Origin: Cronobacter universalis NCTC 9529
GTDB lineage: Bacteria > Pseudomonadota > Gammaproteobacteria > Enterobacterales > Enterobacteriaceae
NCBI RefSeq assembly: GCF_001277175.1
Contig: NZ_CP012257.1
Coordinates: forward strand, 1,984,001 to 2,048,000
Length of the DNA stretch: 64,000 nucleotides
Direction of reading: 5' to 3'
Shown here: positions 18,330-30,261 of the stretch, piece after piece
Layout of the letters: every line of letters begins with the position of its first letter
How positions within the stretch are numbered: the stretch's first letter is position 1
Made by a program: the position numbers and the translations under genes
The notes under the pieces: model-generated
What the model saw: the letters and a program-made list of their open reading frames with translations, nothing else
Database searches by the model: none
What the model was told of the DNA's origin: nothing

Positions 18330-19712
18330 TTAGCGCACCAGCATCCAGGTCGCCGGCAGCGCGGCAATCAGCAGCAGGCCGATGACGATTTTCTCCTGAC
18401 CTTTCAGCGCCACGTTATCCACATGGGTGCGGCGCGCGTAGAGGAAGAACACCACCCCAGGCGCGTACAGCACGACGGAAAGCAGCAGATGCATCGGGCC
18501 TGAGGCATACAGCAACCATAGGCCATAAATGCACGCCCCGACAGCAATCGCCTGATGTAAAGGACGCTTCGCGATTTTCAGCAGGTAAGCGCCGACCAGG
18601 AAATAGGGCACCAGAATCATCTCGGAGGCGATGGTCAGCAGCGTGTTGTAATCAGAGCCGGTCGCCCAGATCAGCACCAGACAGATCTGCACGCTGGCGT
18701 TTGTCAGCCACAGCGAGGCAGCCGGCGCGTTGCGCGCGTTCTGGCGGGCGAAGAGGCGCGGGAACGCTTTATACTGCGCGGCCAGCAGCGGCACTTCGGC
18801 CGCCATAATGGTCCAGCTCAGGTACGCGCCGCACACCGAGACGATCAGCCCGGCGGCGATCACCACTTCGCCCCAGGAGCCCATCATTTTCACCATCAGG
18901 CCCGCCATCGACGGGTTGCGCATTTGCGCCAGCTCCGGGCGCGCCAGCACGCCGAGCGACAGCAGCGTCACCAGCAGATAGACCGCGAGCGCCGCAAGCA
19001 CGGCCAGAAGCGTCGCCAGGCCGACATCTTTTTTCTGCCGCGCGCGGGCCGACACCACCACCGCGCCTTCAACGCCGATGAACACCCACAGGGTAATCAG
19101 CATGGTGTTTTTCACCTGCTCCCAGACGGGCACGCCGAGATCGACGCCGGTGAAATCCAGCGTAAAGGTCGGCAGGCGGAACGCGATGACGGCCAGCACC
19201 ACAAACAGGCCGAGCGGCAGGAGTTTAGCCAGCGTCGCGGCCAGGTTGATGCTCGCCGCGGTCTGCACGCCGCGCAGCACCAGAAAATGCACCACCCACA
19301 GCAGCACCGACGCGCCGACGATGGCCTGCCAGGTGTTGCCGTCGCCAAACAGGCGCAACTGCGGCGTGTCGGTAAAGAAGCTCAGCGCGGAGAAGACGAT
19401 AACCAGATAAGAGACGTTGGCGATCACGGCGCACAGCCAGTAACCCCAGGCGGAACAGAAGCCGACCAGTTCGCCGAATCCTTCGCGGGCGTAGGTAAAA
19501 ATACCGCCGTCAAGGTCAGGGCGCAGGCGCGTTAAGAACAGCATCGCCAGCGCCAGCAGCAGGATCCCCGCGCCGGTAATGCCCCAGCCAATCAGCAACG
19601 CCGCAGGACTCGCCACCTCCGCCATATTCTGCGGCAGACTGAATACTCCGGCACCCAGCATGGAACTTAAAACAAGCGCGGTTAACGCGGCGAGGCCCAG
19701 CTTCTTTTCCAT
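18330..19712 (-). CDS. ydgI: YdgI, APC-family amino acid antiporter (arginine/ornithine type)
   Basis: A 460-residue, twelve-helix inner-membrane transporter of the basic amino acid/polyamine antiporter family, equal in length to E. coli YdgI. The first helix carries LSSMLGAGVFSLPQNMA, the substrate-loop motif of the APC superfamily. The start at 19712 gives the family N terminus MEKKLGLAAL. The open frame to 19838 is an upstream extension with no similarity to the family. Arginine:ornithine exchange is inferred from relatives such as ArcD. It lies upstream of folM with a 29-bp gap and may be in one unit with it. Confidence 0.88.
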   Translation of the reverse strand: MEKKLGLAALTALVLSSMLGAGVFSLPQNMAEVASPAALLIGWGITGAGILLLALAMLFLTRLRPDLDGGIFTYAREGFGELVGFCSAWGYWLCAVIANVSYLVIVFSALSFFTDTPQLRLFGDGNTWQAIVGASVLLWVVHFLVLRGVQTAASINLAATLAKLLPLGLFVVLAVIAFRLPTFTLDFTGVDLGVPVWEQVKNTMLITLWVFIGVEGAVVVSARARQKKDVGLATLLAVLAALAVYLLVTLLSLGVLARPELAQMRNPSMAGLMVKMMGSWGEVVIAAGLIVSVCGAYLSWTIMAAEVPLLAAQYKAFPRLFARQNARNAPAASLWLTNASVQICLVLIWATGSDYNTLLTIASEMILVPYFLVGAYLLKIAKRPLHQAIAVGACIYGLWLLYASGPMHLLLSVVLYAPGVVFFLYARRTHVDNVALKGQEKIVIGLLLIAALPATWMLVR

Positions 19713-19896
19713 AGACAACCTGTTTTGCAAAAGGAAAGATCCAGAATAATTATTGTGCCAGAGCGCATAAAAATGGTGGATCGCACTAAGGCGCGGGATT
19801 TTACGGAGTGCGAAGCTCGCTTGCAATGCGGCGTACACAAAATGTAGCGGAAAAACAAAAAAAGCGGCCGTAGCCGCTTGGTTTTGAGACTGAGTC

Positions 19897-20841
19897 TTAC
19901 TTGTAGAGGTCGGCGCTGATGGTCATGTTGCCGCCGCGCTCTTCCCACTGACGGGTGATGTGATAGTACTTGGCGCCTTTCTTCGCGGCACGTTTCGCCA
20001 CGTTATAGGAGATATCGGTCATACTGCTGTAGTGGCCGGTGAACTTGACGCTGTCGAACGGCACCATCTGGGCGGCGGTGATTTTGTTCACCTCTTCGAC
20101 TTTAGTACCGTCCGGCAGGGTGACAGTGTAACGTCCGCCTTTCGATTCCTGCGTTTCAAAGAAGCGGCCTACGTCGCTGCTTGGCGAGGCGGTGGTGGCG
20201 ACGCCCGGGATTTCCACTTTTTTGGCTTCTTCGCCGCCTTTAGCCAGCGCCGCGCGGCCTGCTTCGGAATCGGCCGGGATCGCGTCCGGGCTTTGCAGTA
20301 CGCGTTTTTTGGCATCGGCTTTATAGATATACGCTGTGATGCGCTGGTTGCCGCCCTGGTTGGTGTCTACCTGGCGCACGATCCAGAAAGAGGCCGCGCC
20401 TTTGGCTTTCGCCGCTTTGGTGATGGCGTCGTTCACTTCCGGCTGGCTGCGGTAGAAACCCTGCACGGTTACGGTGTCATACGGCTCAAGCGCGATAGCC
20501 TGATCTTTCGGCAGTTCGACCACGCCATTGATCACGCGGTTTTTCGGCGCGTCGGCTTTCGGCGCGTTTTCACGGTAGACATCGGCCACCACGCGCCAGT
20601 TGCCGCTGTTGCCGGTGTCGCTGGTGTCCTGAATATAGTAAGACGCCGCGCCCATAGCGTCTGCGCGACGGGAAACGGCGGTGGCCGCTTCGTTAATGGC
20701 GTTGAAACGACCCGTAATGACGATACGGTCAAACGGTTTCAGCGCCGAGGCTTGTTCCGGCGTTAATTCTGTCGCCGCCTGAGCGGACAGCGAGGCCGCG
20801 GAAAAGAGAGCGGTCGCCAGAAGGGTATGCTTGAGCTTCAT
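19897..20841 (-). CDS. ydgH: YdgH, periplasmic protein with three DUF1471 domains
   Basis: A 314-residue secreted protein, the length of E. coli YdgH. A signal peptide (MKLKHTLLATALF...AQAA, cleavage near 22) precedes three repeats of the YdgH/BhsA/McbA domain. Each contains a variant of PFDxVxxxG, as in LKPFDRIVITGRF, LEPYDTVTVQGFY and MVPFDSVKFTGHY, and each ends with a Tyr-rich strand. The family is linked to stress and envelope phenotypes, but YdgH has no firm molecular role. The start at 20841 is chosen from the signal peptide. It is divergent from pntA, with a 525-bp gap. Confidence 0.92.
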   Translation of the reverse strand: MKLKHTLLATALFSAASLSAQAATELTPEQASALKPFDRIVITGRFNAINEAATAVSRRADAMGAASYYIQDTSDTGNSGNWRVVADVYRENAPKADAPKNRVINGVVELPKDQAIALEPYDTVTVQGFYRSQPEVNDAITKAAKAKGAASFWIVRQVDTNQGGNQRITAYIYKADAKKRVLQSPDAIPADSEAGRAALAKGGEEAKKVEIPGVATTASPSSDVGRFFETQESKGGRYTVTLPDGTKVEEVNKITAAQMVPFDSVKFTGHYSSMTDISYNVAKRAAKKGAKYYHITRQWEERGGNMTISADLYK

Positions 20842-22902
<2,061 letters not shown>

Positions 22903-22909
22903 GGGGTAA

Positions 22910-24301
<1,392 letters not shown>

Positions 24302-24318
24302 TTTGCTTCTATATCCAG

Positions 24319-24347
24319 AACCGCCAGCCCGCTGGCGGTTTTTTTCG
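24319..24347 (+). terminator. Rho-independent terminator of pntAB
   Basis: A 10-bp inverted repeat AACCGCCAGC/GCTGGCGGTT followed by a run of seven T residues on the plus strand. Confidence 0.93.
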
Positions 24348-24370
24348 CCCGTCGCCTGCGTTGCGGCAAT

Positions 24371-24396
24371 AAAAAACCCGCCGGGCGGCGGGTTTT
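24371..24396 (-). terminator. Terminator of uspE
   Basis: Stem AACCCGCC/GGCGGGTT (24375-24382, 24387-24394) with loop GGGC. On the minus strand it is followed by TTTTATTG. It lies just after the uspE stop codon. Confidence 0.85.
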
Positions 24397-24412
24397 CTTC
24401 AGACGAGTGACG

Positions 24413-25369
24413 TCAGTCGTCATCGTCCTCTTCATCATCGAGCTCGACGCTGCTCTGGAAATCGTCCGGCTTAATCACCAGCAAATCGCAGCGCAGATGG
24501 TCAATCACCTGCTCGGCGGTGTTGCCGAGAAACGCCGCGGAAATCCCGGTGCGCCCGATGGTGCCCAGCACCACGATCCCGGCCTGTAAATGCTCCGCCA
24601 GATCCGGAATGACTTCTTCCGGCAGCCCTTTTTCGACATGCGTGACGCGCTCGCCGATGCCGAATTTCTGGCGCAGGGCTTTCATCGCCAGCAGATGCTG
24701 GCCGCGAATGGCGTCGTTATAAACGCTCGGGTCGAAATCGGGAAGCTCGATGGCGATGTTAATCGGCGTCGCCGGGTAGGCGCCCACCAGATGCACTTCG
24801 GTATGGTTAACCTGTTCGGCCAGGTGCAGCGTTTCACGCACCAGTTTCTCGTTCAGGCCTGTGTGGTAAGGCTCTTCGCTGGCGAGATTCACCGCCACCA
24901 CGGCTTTACCGCCTTCCGGCCACGGCTGGTCTTTCACCATCCAGACCGGGCAGGGGCATTTACGCAGCAGGTGCCAGTCGGTCGGCGTGAAAATCACCGA
25001 TTCCAGACGGTCGTGCTGGTGCGCCATTTTCAGCAGCAGATCGTGATGGCCGCTGATCACTTCCTGGATGATGGCTTCAAAGGGACGGTTATGCCAGACC
25101 ACTTTGATATCGATGGGCACGCCCGCTTCTAAATAATATTTCGCCTGCTCGCGGATCCACGCGGTGCGCTGGCTGATAACGCCCTGGCGCATCGCGGTGC
25201 GCTCGTCAGGGGAGAGCAGGGTGGTCATTTCGTAGGAAAAGTCATAGATCGGCAGAAAGGCTTTGATTCGCCCGCCGATCCGCTGGTGTAGATAAACTGC
25301 ACGCCGTAGAGCCGGTTGGTCATCCTGATTGGGGTCGATGGCCACCAGCATGTTTTGATACCTTGCCAT
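24413..25369 (-). CDS. uspE: UspE, tandem universal stress protein
   Basis: A 318-residue cytosolic protein made of two universal-stress-protein domains (about 1-150 and 155-305). E. coli UspE has 316. The first opens with [16 protein letters not shown]; the second ends with [19 protein letters not shown], a phosphate-loop-like motif. The extreme C terminus is a run of Asp and Glu ([11 protein letters not shown]). UspE takes part in stress survival and cell aggregation in E. coli. It lies next to fnr, transcribed in the same direction but 136 bp apart. Confidence 0.94.
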   Translation of the reverse strand: MARYQNMLVAIDPNQDDQPALRRAVYLHQRIGGRIKAFLPIYDFSYEMTTLLSPDERTAMRQGVISQRTAWIREQAKYYLEAGVPIDIKVVWHNRPFEAIIQEVISGHHDLLLKMAHQHDRLESVIFTPTDWHLLRKCPCPVWMVKDQPWPEGGKAVVAVNLASEEPYHTGLNEKLVRETLHLAEQVNHTEVHLVGAYPATPINIAIELPDFDPSVYNDAIRGQHLLAMKALRQKFGIGERVTHVEKGLPEEVIPDLAEHLQAGIVVLGTIGRTGISAAFLGNTAEQVIDHLRCDLLVIKPDDFQSSVELDDEEDDDD

Positions 25370-25505
25370 ACAGGGTCTCCTTACAACTGCTTACCCACAG
25401 TTTGTCGTTTAAGAGTAACCCATATGATGTGAATGAAACAGGAGAGAATTCCCAGCCGGATCAATAAATCACGAAAAATTAACGATCCGGCGGGAGAGGA
25501 AAAGC

Positions 25506-26258
25506 TTAAGCCACGTTGCGCGATTGACCGGCGAGTTCCGCCAGAATTTCGTGGTTTTCGATGGTGATATATTTGCCTTTTACCGCCAGCATTCCGCTCT
25601 TCTGGAAACGGCCCAGCAGACGGCTGATGGTTTCTACCGTCAGGCCGAGGTAGTTGCCGATATCGCCGCGGGTCATGGTCAGGCGGAATTCGCGAGGCGA
25701 GAAGCCGCGTTCGGCGAAACGGCGCGACAGGTTATAGATAAAGGCCGCGAGGCGCTCCTCGGCGTTCTTTTTCGACAGCAGCAGGATCATATCCTGGTCG
25801 CCTTTGATCTCGCCGCTCATCAGACGCATCATCTGCTGGCGCAGGCTCGGCATTTTACCGGAGAGATCGTCGAGCGTCTCGAACGGGATTTCACAGACCA
25901 TGGACGTTTCCAGCGCCTGAGCGAAGCTTGGGTGATGCGCGGTGCCGATAGCATCAAAACCCACCAGATCGCCTGCCAGGTGGAAGCCGGTGATCTGCTC
26001 GTCGCCCTGTTCGGTGATGGTGTAGCTCTTAATCGTGCCGGAACGGATAGCGTAAAGCGATTTTAATTCATCGCCCGCTTTGAAGAGCGTTTGCCCTTTC
26101 TGGATGGGCTTTTTGCGCTCGATAATATTATCGAGCTGATCAAGCTCATGCTCATTCAGGGTAAAAGGGATACACAACTGGCTGATACTGCAATCCTGGC
26201 AATGGATGGCACAACCGCCAGACTGAATGCGTCGTATAATTCGCTTTTCCGGGATCAT
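25506..26258 (-). CDS. fnr: FNR, oxygen-responsive global regulator
   Basis: A 250-residue CRP/FNR-family regulator almost identical in layout to E. coli FNR. The [4Fe-4S] cluster ligands Cys20, Cys23, Cys29 and Cys122 are present, with Cys16 also conserved. The cyclic-nucleotide-like sensor domain is followed by a dimer helix and a helix-turn-helix with [12 protein letters not shown] (near 208-219), the recognition helix for TTGAT-N4-ATCAA. The start at MIPEKRII is the E. coli start; a four-residue longer version from 26270 is possible. A FNR-type box lies 20 bp upstream, as expected for autorepression. Confidence 0.97.
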   Translation of the reverse strand: MIPEKRIIRRIQSGGCAIHCQDCSISQLCIPFTLNEHELDQLDNIIERKKPIQKGQTLFKAGDELKSLYAIRSGTIKSYTITEQGDEQITGFHLAGDLVGFDAIGTAHHPSFAQALETSMVCEIPFETLDDLSGKMPSLRQQMMRLMSGEIKGDQDMILLLSKKNAEERLAAFIYNLSRRFAERGFSPREFRLTMTRGDIGNYLGLTVETISRLLGRFQKSGMLAVKGKYITIENHEILAELAGQSRNVA

Positions 26259-26277
26259 AAGTTCGCTCAAGCCTTAA

Positions 26278-26291
26278 TTGATATTAGTCAA
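26278..26291. promoter_or_regulatory. FNR box upstream of fnr
   Basis: TTGAT-ATTA-GTCAA, matching the TTGAT-N4-ATCAA consensus in nine of ten arm positions. It is placed 20 bp upstream of the fnr start codon, consistent with the negative autoregulation known in E. coli. Confidence 0.8.
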
Positions 26292-26435
26292 TTTTAACAT
26301 AAATTGACCGCACAGGTAAATCGGGCTAATGCGCAATAAGACAAAAGATCCTGGTTCAAATCTGACGTTTACTGCCATCCATCTGAATTACGGCGTATTT
26401 AATAATTGCCGGAAAATATTATTTTACGATGTGAA

Positions 26436-26951
26436 TTAAAGCAGTAAATAACCTTCATGGCGCAGCAGCCACTCTTTGCGCGCCACGCCGCCCGCATAGC
26501 CGGTTAAGGTGCCGTTACGGCCAATAACGCGGTGGCATGGCACCACGATGCTGATGGGGTTTGAGCCGTTTGCCGCCCCCACGGCGCGGGCCGCGCCCGG
26601 ACGTCCCAGACGCGCCGCCATCTCGCCATAGTGCGTCACCTGGCCGCACGGAATGGTGCGCAACATCTGCCAGACTTCCCGCTGAAACGGCGTTCCCGCC
26701 GTGGCGGTGGGCAGCGTGTCAATCACCGCCAGATCGCCGGCGAACCACGCGCGCAGCGCGTCTGAGAGCCCGCCCGGGTTAACACAGCCCACGCGGCGAA
26801 AGCCTTCCTGACGGTAGTGAATGGCGAGCAGCTGCTCCATGCGATCGCTGTGTTCTTCCCACTCGACGGCGCGCAGACGCGACGCTTCATCGGCAATGAT
26901 CCACAGCGGGCCCAGGGGCGTGTCGATTTTATCTTCCAGTAACGTGAGCAT
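26436..26951 (-). CDS. ogt: O6-methylguanine-DNA methyltransferase
   Basis: A 171-residue suicide DNA-repair protein that transfers the methyl group from O6-methylguanine (and O4-methylthymine) to its own cysteine, here Cys139 in [10 protein letters not shown], the E. coli position. The helix-turn-helix with [14 protein letters not shown] (near 119-132) inserts the Arg finger. Length equals E. coli Ogt. It follows fnr on the same strand, with 177 bp between. The abg genes that follow in E. coli are missing. Confidence 0.95.
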   Translation of the reverse strand: MLTLLEDKIDTPLGPLWIIADEASRLRAVEWEEHSDRMEQLLAIHYRQEGFRRVGCVNPGGLSDALRAWFAGDLAVIDTLPTATAGTPFQREVWQMLRTIPCGQVTHYGEMAARLGRPGAARAVGAANGSNPISIVVPCHRVIGRNGTLTGYAGGVARKEWLLRHEGYLLL

Positions 26952-27134
26952 GCGCGTCTCCTTGTTAAGGCGTCAACATAGCATGGCGACCAGCGGCTCG
27001 CCATACCGCCACAGGGGGAGCGGAGGGGGATAATAACGGGCACTCCATTGCCCGAAGCGGCCGGTAAACGGCGCGCCCACAGCACTGCGAATGGCAGGGT
27101 AAGGGATAACCTTTGCGCGAAGCCGCCTGCATTT

Positions 27135-27168
27135 CCGGAAAAAACAGAGCGGGCTCTCTTTTTTCTGG
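27135..27168. terminator. Long imperfect palindrome beside the mcaS terminator
   Basis: Arms of 16 bases (27135-27150 and 27153-27168) pair at 14 positions around a GG loop. Both arms contain A6 or T6 tracts, so the structure resembles a terminator usable from either side. It lies just past the mcaS terminator and may be a second stop. Confidence 0.5.
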
Positions 27169-27173
27169 AAAAT

Positions 27174-27272
27174 AAAAAAACAGAGCCTGAAGACATCATA
27201 TTCAGGCCCCACAGTACACACAGCAGCGCATCCAGGCTTTGTACCGCGATTATTATTCCTTAACATGCGGAT
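27174..27272 (-). ncRNA. mcaS: McaS small regulatory RNA
   Basis: Minus-strand sRNA of about 99 nt. Internal blocks match E. coli McaS: GGATGC(G)CTGCTGTGTGTACTG, written here as GGATGC then CTGCTGTGTGTACTGT, followed by a terminator stem GCCTGAA/TTCAGGC (27185-27191, 27201-27207) and T7. E. coli McaS has 95 nt and lies at the same place, next to smrA (ydaL). There it is an Hfq-dependent, CRP-activated sRNA that represses csgD, activates flhD and pgaA translation and titrates CsrA. The 5' end is estimated from the -10 element. The upstream half is less conserved, so individual targets may differ. Confidence 0.85.
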
Positions 27273-27278
27273 AAGAAA

Positions 27279-27331
27279 TATATAGCAACATAAATGCATA
27301 TTGTCACAGCGAAGGGGTGATTTCATTCACA
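27279..27331 (-). promoter_or_regulatory. mcaS promoter and CRP site
   Basis: On the minus strand, GTGACA (27302-27307) and TATATA (27279-27284) are separated by exactly 17 bp. Upstream, 27316-27331 reads TGTGA-N6-TCACC on that strand, a near-perfect CRP site. This agrees with the CRP dependence of E. coli McaS. Confidence 0.7.
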
Positions 27332-27556
27332 TATATTTAACACCAAACATTAACAGAGCTAAATAATGTGATCCCGGCTGACAATGTTCATTGCGCCGCC
27401 GCGCGGACAATGCGCCTGCGTTTCTGCTCTTTTCCGCTTCGCCTGAACGGTACGCGACATAACCGTGCAGAAAATAGTGCGCACAGCGCCGCACATTGAG
27501 CCATTCTGAAAGGGAAGCTATAGTGTGCGCCCTGACGAAGTCCCGGAGGATTGACC

Positions 27557-28120
27557 GTGAACCCTGACGACAAATCACTCTTTCTTGACGCCATGGAAGA
27601 TGTCAAACCCCTGAAAAACGCCAACGTCGCGCCGTGCCTGAAACCGAAAGCCCCGCGCCTTGTGCCGCGTGTCGACACCTTACAGCTCGACAACCCGCTG
27701 ACCACCGGCTTTCTGGATCTCATCCCGCGCGAACAGCTGCTCGAATTTCGCCGCGAGGGGCTCCAGCAGGGCGTGCTGGATAAACTGAGGCTCGGTAAAT
27801 ATACCCAGCAGGCGAGCCTCAATCTGCTGCGCCAGCCGGTGGAGCAGTGCCGCCAGATGCTCTTTACGTTCATCCATCAGGCGAAACGCGACGGGCTGCG
27901 CAATCTCCTGATCATTCACGGCAAAGGGCGCGAGGATAACTCCCACGCCAATGTCATCCGCAGCTATCTGGCGCGCTGGCTGACTGAGCTCGATGACGTG
28001 CAGGCGTTTTGCGCCGCGCTCGCCCACCACGGCGGCAGCGGGGCCTGTTACGTGGCGCTGAAAAAATCCGCCGAGGCGAAGCAGGAGAACTGGGAGCGCC
28101 ACGCCAAGCGCAGCCGCTAA
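27557..28120 (+). CDS. smrA: SmrA, Smr-domain endonuclease
   Basis: A 187-residue protein (E. coli YdaL/SmrA 187). The C-terminal Smr domain (about 90-175) contains LEFRREGLQQGVLD before it and NLLIIHGKGREDNSHANVIR, the loop associated with nuclease activity. The start is the GTG at 27557: a GGAGGA ribosome site at 27545-27550 is 6 bases from it, whereas the in-frame TTG at 27551 touches the site directly. A DNA endonuclease role is known for E. coli SmrA; the physiological substrate is not. Confidence 0.9.
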   Translation: MNPDDKSLFLDAMEDVKPLKNANVAPCLKPKAPRLVPRVDTLQLDNPLTTGFLDLIPREQLLEFRREGLQQGVLDKLRLGKYTQQASLNLLRQPVEQCRQMLFTFIHQAKRDGLRNLLIIHGKGREDNSHANVIRSYLARWLTELDDVQAFCAALAHHGGSGACYVALKKSAEAKQENWERHAKRSR

Positions 28121-28125
28121 TCCGC

Positions 28126-28146
28126 ACCGGGCGGCAGTCGCCCGGT
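28126..28146. terminator. Hairpin after smrA
   Basis: Perfect stem ACCGGGCG/CGCCCGGT with loop GCAGT, placed 5 bp after the smrA stop. No T-run follows; it could be a REP-type element or weak terminator. Confidence 0.5.
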
Positions 28147-28230
28147 ATCTCTGCATGACACCTTCCAGCTGCCGCGCTGCGGTTTCCGCTATCTTTAACA
28201 GGACCATTCCCTGTCGCCTGGAGGTTTCAT

Positions 28231-28287
28231 ATGAAAATGATTGCAGCTTTACTCATATGGAAACCGAATAAAACAGTGTTAGCATGA
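28231..28287 (+). CDS. Candidate 18-residue small protein or leader peptide
   Basis: An ATG frame of 18 codons preceded at the right distance by a full GGAGG site (28220-28224, 6-base spacer). The peptide starts MKMIAALLIW and is hydrophobic in its first half. The start codon lies inside an imperfect hairpin formed by GGTTTCATATGA (28223-28234) and TCATATGGAAACC (28253-28265), which would sequester the ribosome site and ATG. It ends 33 bp before the start of the phosphatase gene. It could be a regulatory leader or chance. No homologue is recognised. Confidence 0.35.
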   Translation: MKMIAALLIWKPNKTVLA

Positions 28288-28320
28288 GCCGCTTATGTGG
28301 TAACGACTTAATGAGGCAGT

Positions 28321-29139
28321 ATGAAAATTCAGCTCATCGCAGTAGATATGGACGGCACCTTTCTCAACGACAACAAACAGTACGACAAAGAAAGGTTTAC
28401 CACGCAGTATGCGGCGCTGAAGCAGCAAGGCATTAAATTTGTGGTGGCGAGCGGCAACCAGTATTACCAGCTCATCTCGTTCTTCCCGGAGATCAAAGAT
28501 GAGATAGCCTTTGTCGCTGAAAACGGCGCGCTGGTCTATGACCACGGCGAGCGCATCCATCACGGCGAGCTGACCCGCGGGCAGTATCATCAGGTGGTGA
28601 ATACGCTCTCAGCGCAGGGCGATTTCAACTATGTGGTTTGCGGGCTTGCGAGCGCGTATTACCAGGCGGGCGCGCCGGAGGCGTTTATCAGCCTGATGTC
28701 GAAGCACTATCACCGCCTGAAGCCGGTGGAAAACCTGCTCGATATCGACGACACCATCTTTAAATTTTCCCTCAACCTGCCGGATGACCAGATCCCGGCG
28801 CTGATTGAGAACCTGCACAACGAGCTTGAAGGCGTCGTTAAGCCCGTGACCAGCGGCTACGGGTTTGTGGATCTGATTATCCCCGGATCGCACAAAGCCA
28901 GCGGTCTTGAGCGCCTGATGGCGCGCTGGAATATCACGCCGGAGGCCTGCGTGGCGGTGGGCGACAGCGCCAATGACCTCGAAATGCTGCGTCTGGTGAA
29001 ATACTCGTTTGCGATGGATAACGCGGCGGCGGAAGTGAAAGAGACGGCGCGTTATGCGACCGGATCGAACAACCAGAGCGGCGCGCTGCAGGTGATCGAC
29101 GCCGTGCTGTCTCACCACAGCCCGTTTAACGCGCAGTAG
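28321..29139 (+). CDS. Cof-type HAD sugar phosphatase (YbiV/SupH-like)
   Basis: A 272-residue haloacid-dehalogenase-superfamily phosphatase. Motif I DMDGTF (9-14) has the nucleophile Asp9; motif II is SGN (near 45); motif III is the Lys in GSHKASG (near 195); and motif IV is GDSANDLEM (near 218-226). A C2-type cap occupies about 85-185. Sequence pattern and length are closest to E. coli YbiV (271 residues), which hydrolyses sugar phosphates such as ribose-5-phosphate and fructose-1-phosphate. In E. coli ybiV is elsewhere, so this may be a paralogue or a transferred copy; I leave the symbol open. Confidence 0.88.
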   Translation: MKIQLIAVDMDGTFLNDNKQYDKERFTTQYAALKQQGIKFVVASGNQYYQLISFFPEIKDEIAFVAENGALVYDHGERIHHGELTRGQYHQVVNTLSAQGDFNYVVCGLASAYYQAGAPEAFISLMSKHYHRLKPVENLLDIDDTIFKFSLNLPDDQIPALIENLHNELEGVVKPVTSGYGFVDLIIPGSHKASGLERLMARWNITPEACVAVGDSANDLEMLRLVKYSFAMDNAAAEVKETARYATGSNNQSGALQVIDAVLSHHSPFNAQ

Positions 29140-29160
29140 CCGGGCGCACAGACGCCCGGC
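29139..29160. terminator. Hairpin between the phosphatase gene and the ABC/monooxygenase operon
   Basis: Stem GCCGGGCG/CGCCCGGC with loop CACAGA, in the 27-bp gap between two convergent stop codons. No T-run; probably serves both directions. Confidence 0.5.
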
Positions 29161-29166
29161 GGCAGA

Positions 29167-30261
29167 TCAGGCTGGCACAAACGGCTCGCCGAGCGTCAGC
29201 ATCAGGCGGTTCGCCCAGGCGAAAAACGCGGTGGCCTGCGCCAGATCCAGCAGTTCCAGGTCGGTCAACCCCTGCTCACGGAGCGCTGCCACATGCGCCG
29301 CGCCAGCCGTGGCGGGGGTGGCCGACAGCGCGGTGCTGAAATCGATAATCGCCTGCCAGCGCGCCGATTGCCCCGCGCTCAGGCTCCCGCCCGGCGCCAC
29401 CTCCAGCAAACGCTGCACCGCGTCGTTATCTTTCGACAGCTGACTCGCCTTGCGGGCATGGACCGAGGCGCAGTAAATGCAGCCATTCACTTTGCTCGCG
29501 ACGGTCGCCGCCAGCTCCCGCTCCGCCCGCGACAGCCCGCCTGGGGTGTAGAAAATCCCTTTGTCCGTCAGCGTCCGGGCTTCCAGCACGGGCAGGTTAC
29601 GCGCCAGCAGGCGGAAATAGCCGGAGTCCTGATGCCCGAATCGGCGCAGCGTCTCCTGCTCATCCGGGCTGAAGGCGGCGAGCGCTTTCGGCGCAAGCCA
29701 CGGCTCCCAGCCCAGTTCAGCCTGCGTGAAGGCGGTCGGGGCAGGCTGTCCGCTCTGCGTGGTGGGCGTGGTATGCCAGCGGCCAGCGGGCGGTATGGCC
29801 GTCTCGCCCGCCACGCGCCCGCCGTTAATCAGCCGGTAGCCGCGCAGCAGTCGGCTCTCAAAACTGACAAACGCCACCACCTGCGCGAGCGTCACAATGG
29901 CTTCTTCGCTGAACCCGGCGTCCGTCAGCGCCGTTATCGCCTGCGCGGTCGCCTGTACCGGGCGAAACGCCAGGATCTCCGCATGGCCGAGCGCGGCGGA
30001 GAGACGCGCGGGCGGCGCCTGTTCGTCTTTCAGCGCCACCGAATAGTGCGCGTACAGCGCCTCATCCTCATGCCAGCGCGCCACCTCGCGGGCGAGATGC
30101 AGGCGCTCCGCGCGGGTGAGATCGCTTGCGCCGTCAAACAGCGCCTCGCGGCTACGTGCAATGTTCTGCGTGGCGGCGTCGCGGGTGGCGCGCGCCAGCG
30201 CCAGCGGAGAGCCGGGGGCGATATCCGCCAGGGTATCGAGAAGATCGGGCGAGCGGGTCAT
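29167..30261 (-). CDS. CMD/alkylhydroperoxidase-domain protein
   Basis: A 364-residue protein with two carboxymuconolactone-decarboxylase-like regions. The N-terminal half (about 75-150) has a CMD fold without the cysteine pair. The C-terminal half has the AhpD-type active site Cys261-x2-Cys264-x3-His268 in NGCIYCASVH, suggesting a peroxide-reducing or disulfide function. Architecture resembles the Avi_7169/Avi_7170 peroxidase-like families found beside flavin monooxygenases. It is the last gene of a six-gene operon, overlapping the monooxygenase by 4 bp, and may detoxify peroxide made by that enzyme. Substrate not known. Confidence 0.75.
   Translation of the reverse strand: MTRSPDLLDTLADIAPGSPLALARATRDAATQNIARSREALFDGASDLTRAERLHLAREVARWHEDEALYAHYSVALKDEQAPPARLSAALGHAEILAFRPVQATAQAITALTDAGFSEEAIVTLAQVVAFVSFESRLLRGYRLINGGRVAGETAIPPAGRWHTTPTTQSGQPAPTAFTQAELGWEPWLAPKALAAFSPDEQETLRRFGHQDSGYFRLLARNLPVLEARTLTDKGIFYTPGGLSRAERELAATVASKVNGCIYCASVHARKASQLSKDNDAVQRLLEVAPGGSLSAGQSARWQAIIDFSTALSATPATAGAAHVAALREQGLTDLELLDLAQATAFFAWANRLMLTLGEPFVPA

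Larger units (their letters stand above)
26952..27556. other. 605-bp region between ogt and smrA holding an sRNA gene
   Basis: No protein gene is supported here. The left third (26952-27130) is GC-rich without visible signals. The middle has an imperfect palindrome (27135-27168) and the McaS sRNA gene with promoter and CRP site (27174-27331). The right part (27332-27556) should carry the smrA promoter; I see no clear hexamers. The minus-strand open frame crossing 26973-27326 coincides with the sRNA gene and is not believed. Confidence 0.6.

Noticed and set aside
26973..27326. 117-codon minus-strand frame between ogt and smrA
   Set aside because: It runs through the McaS gene, its terminator and a palindrome; no ribosome site.
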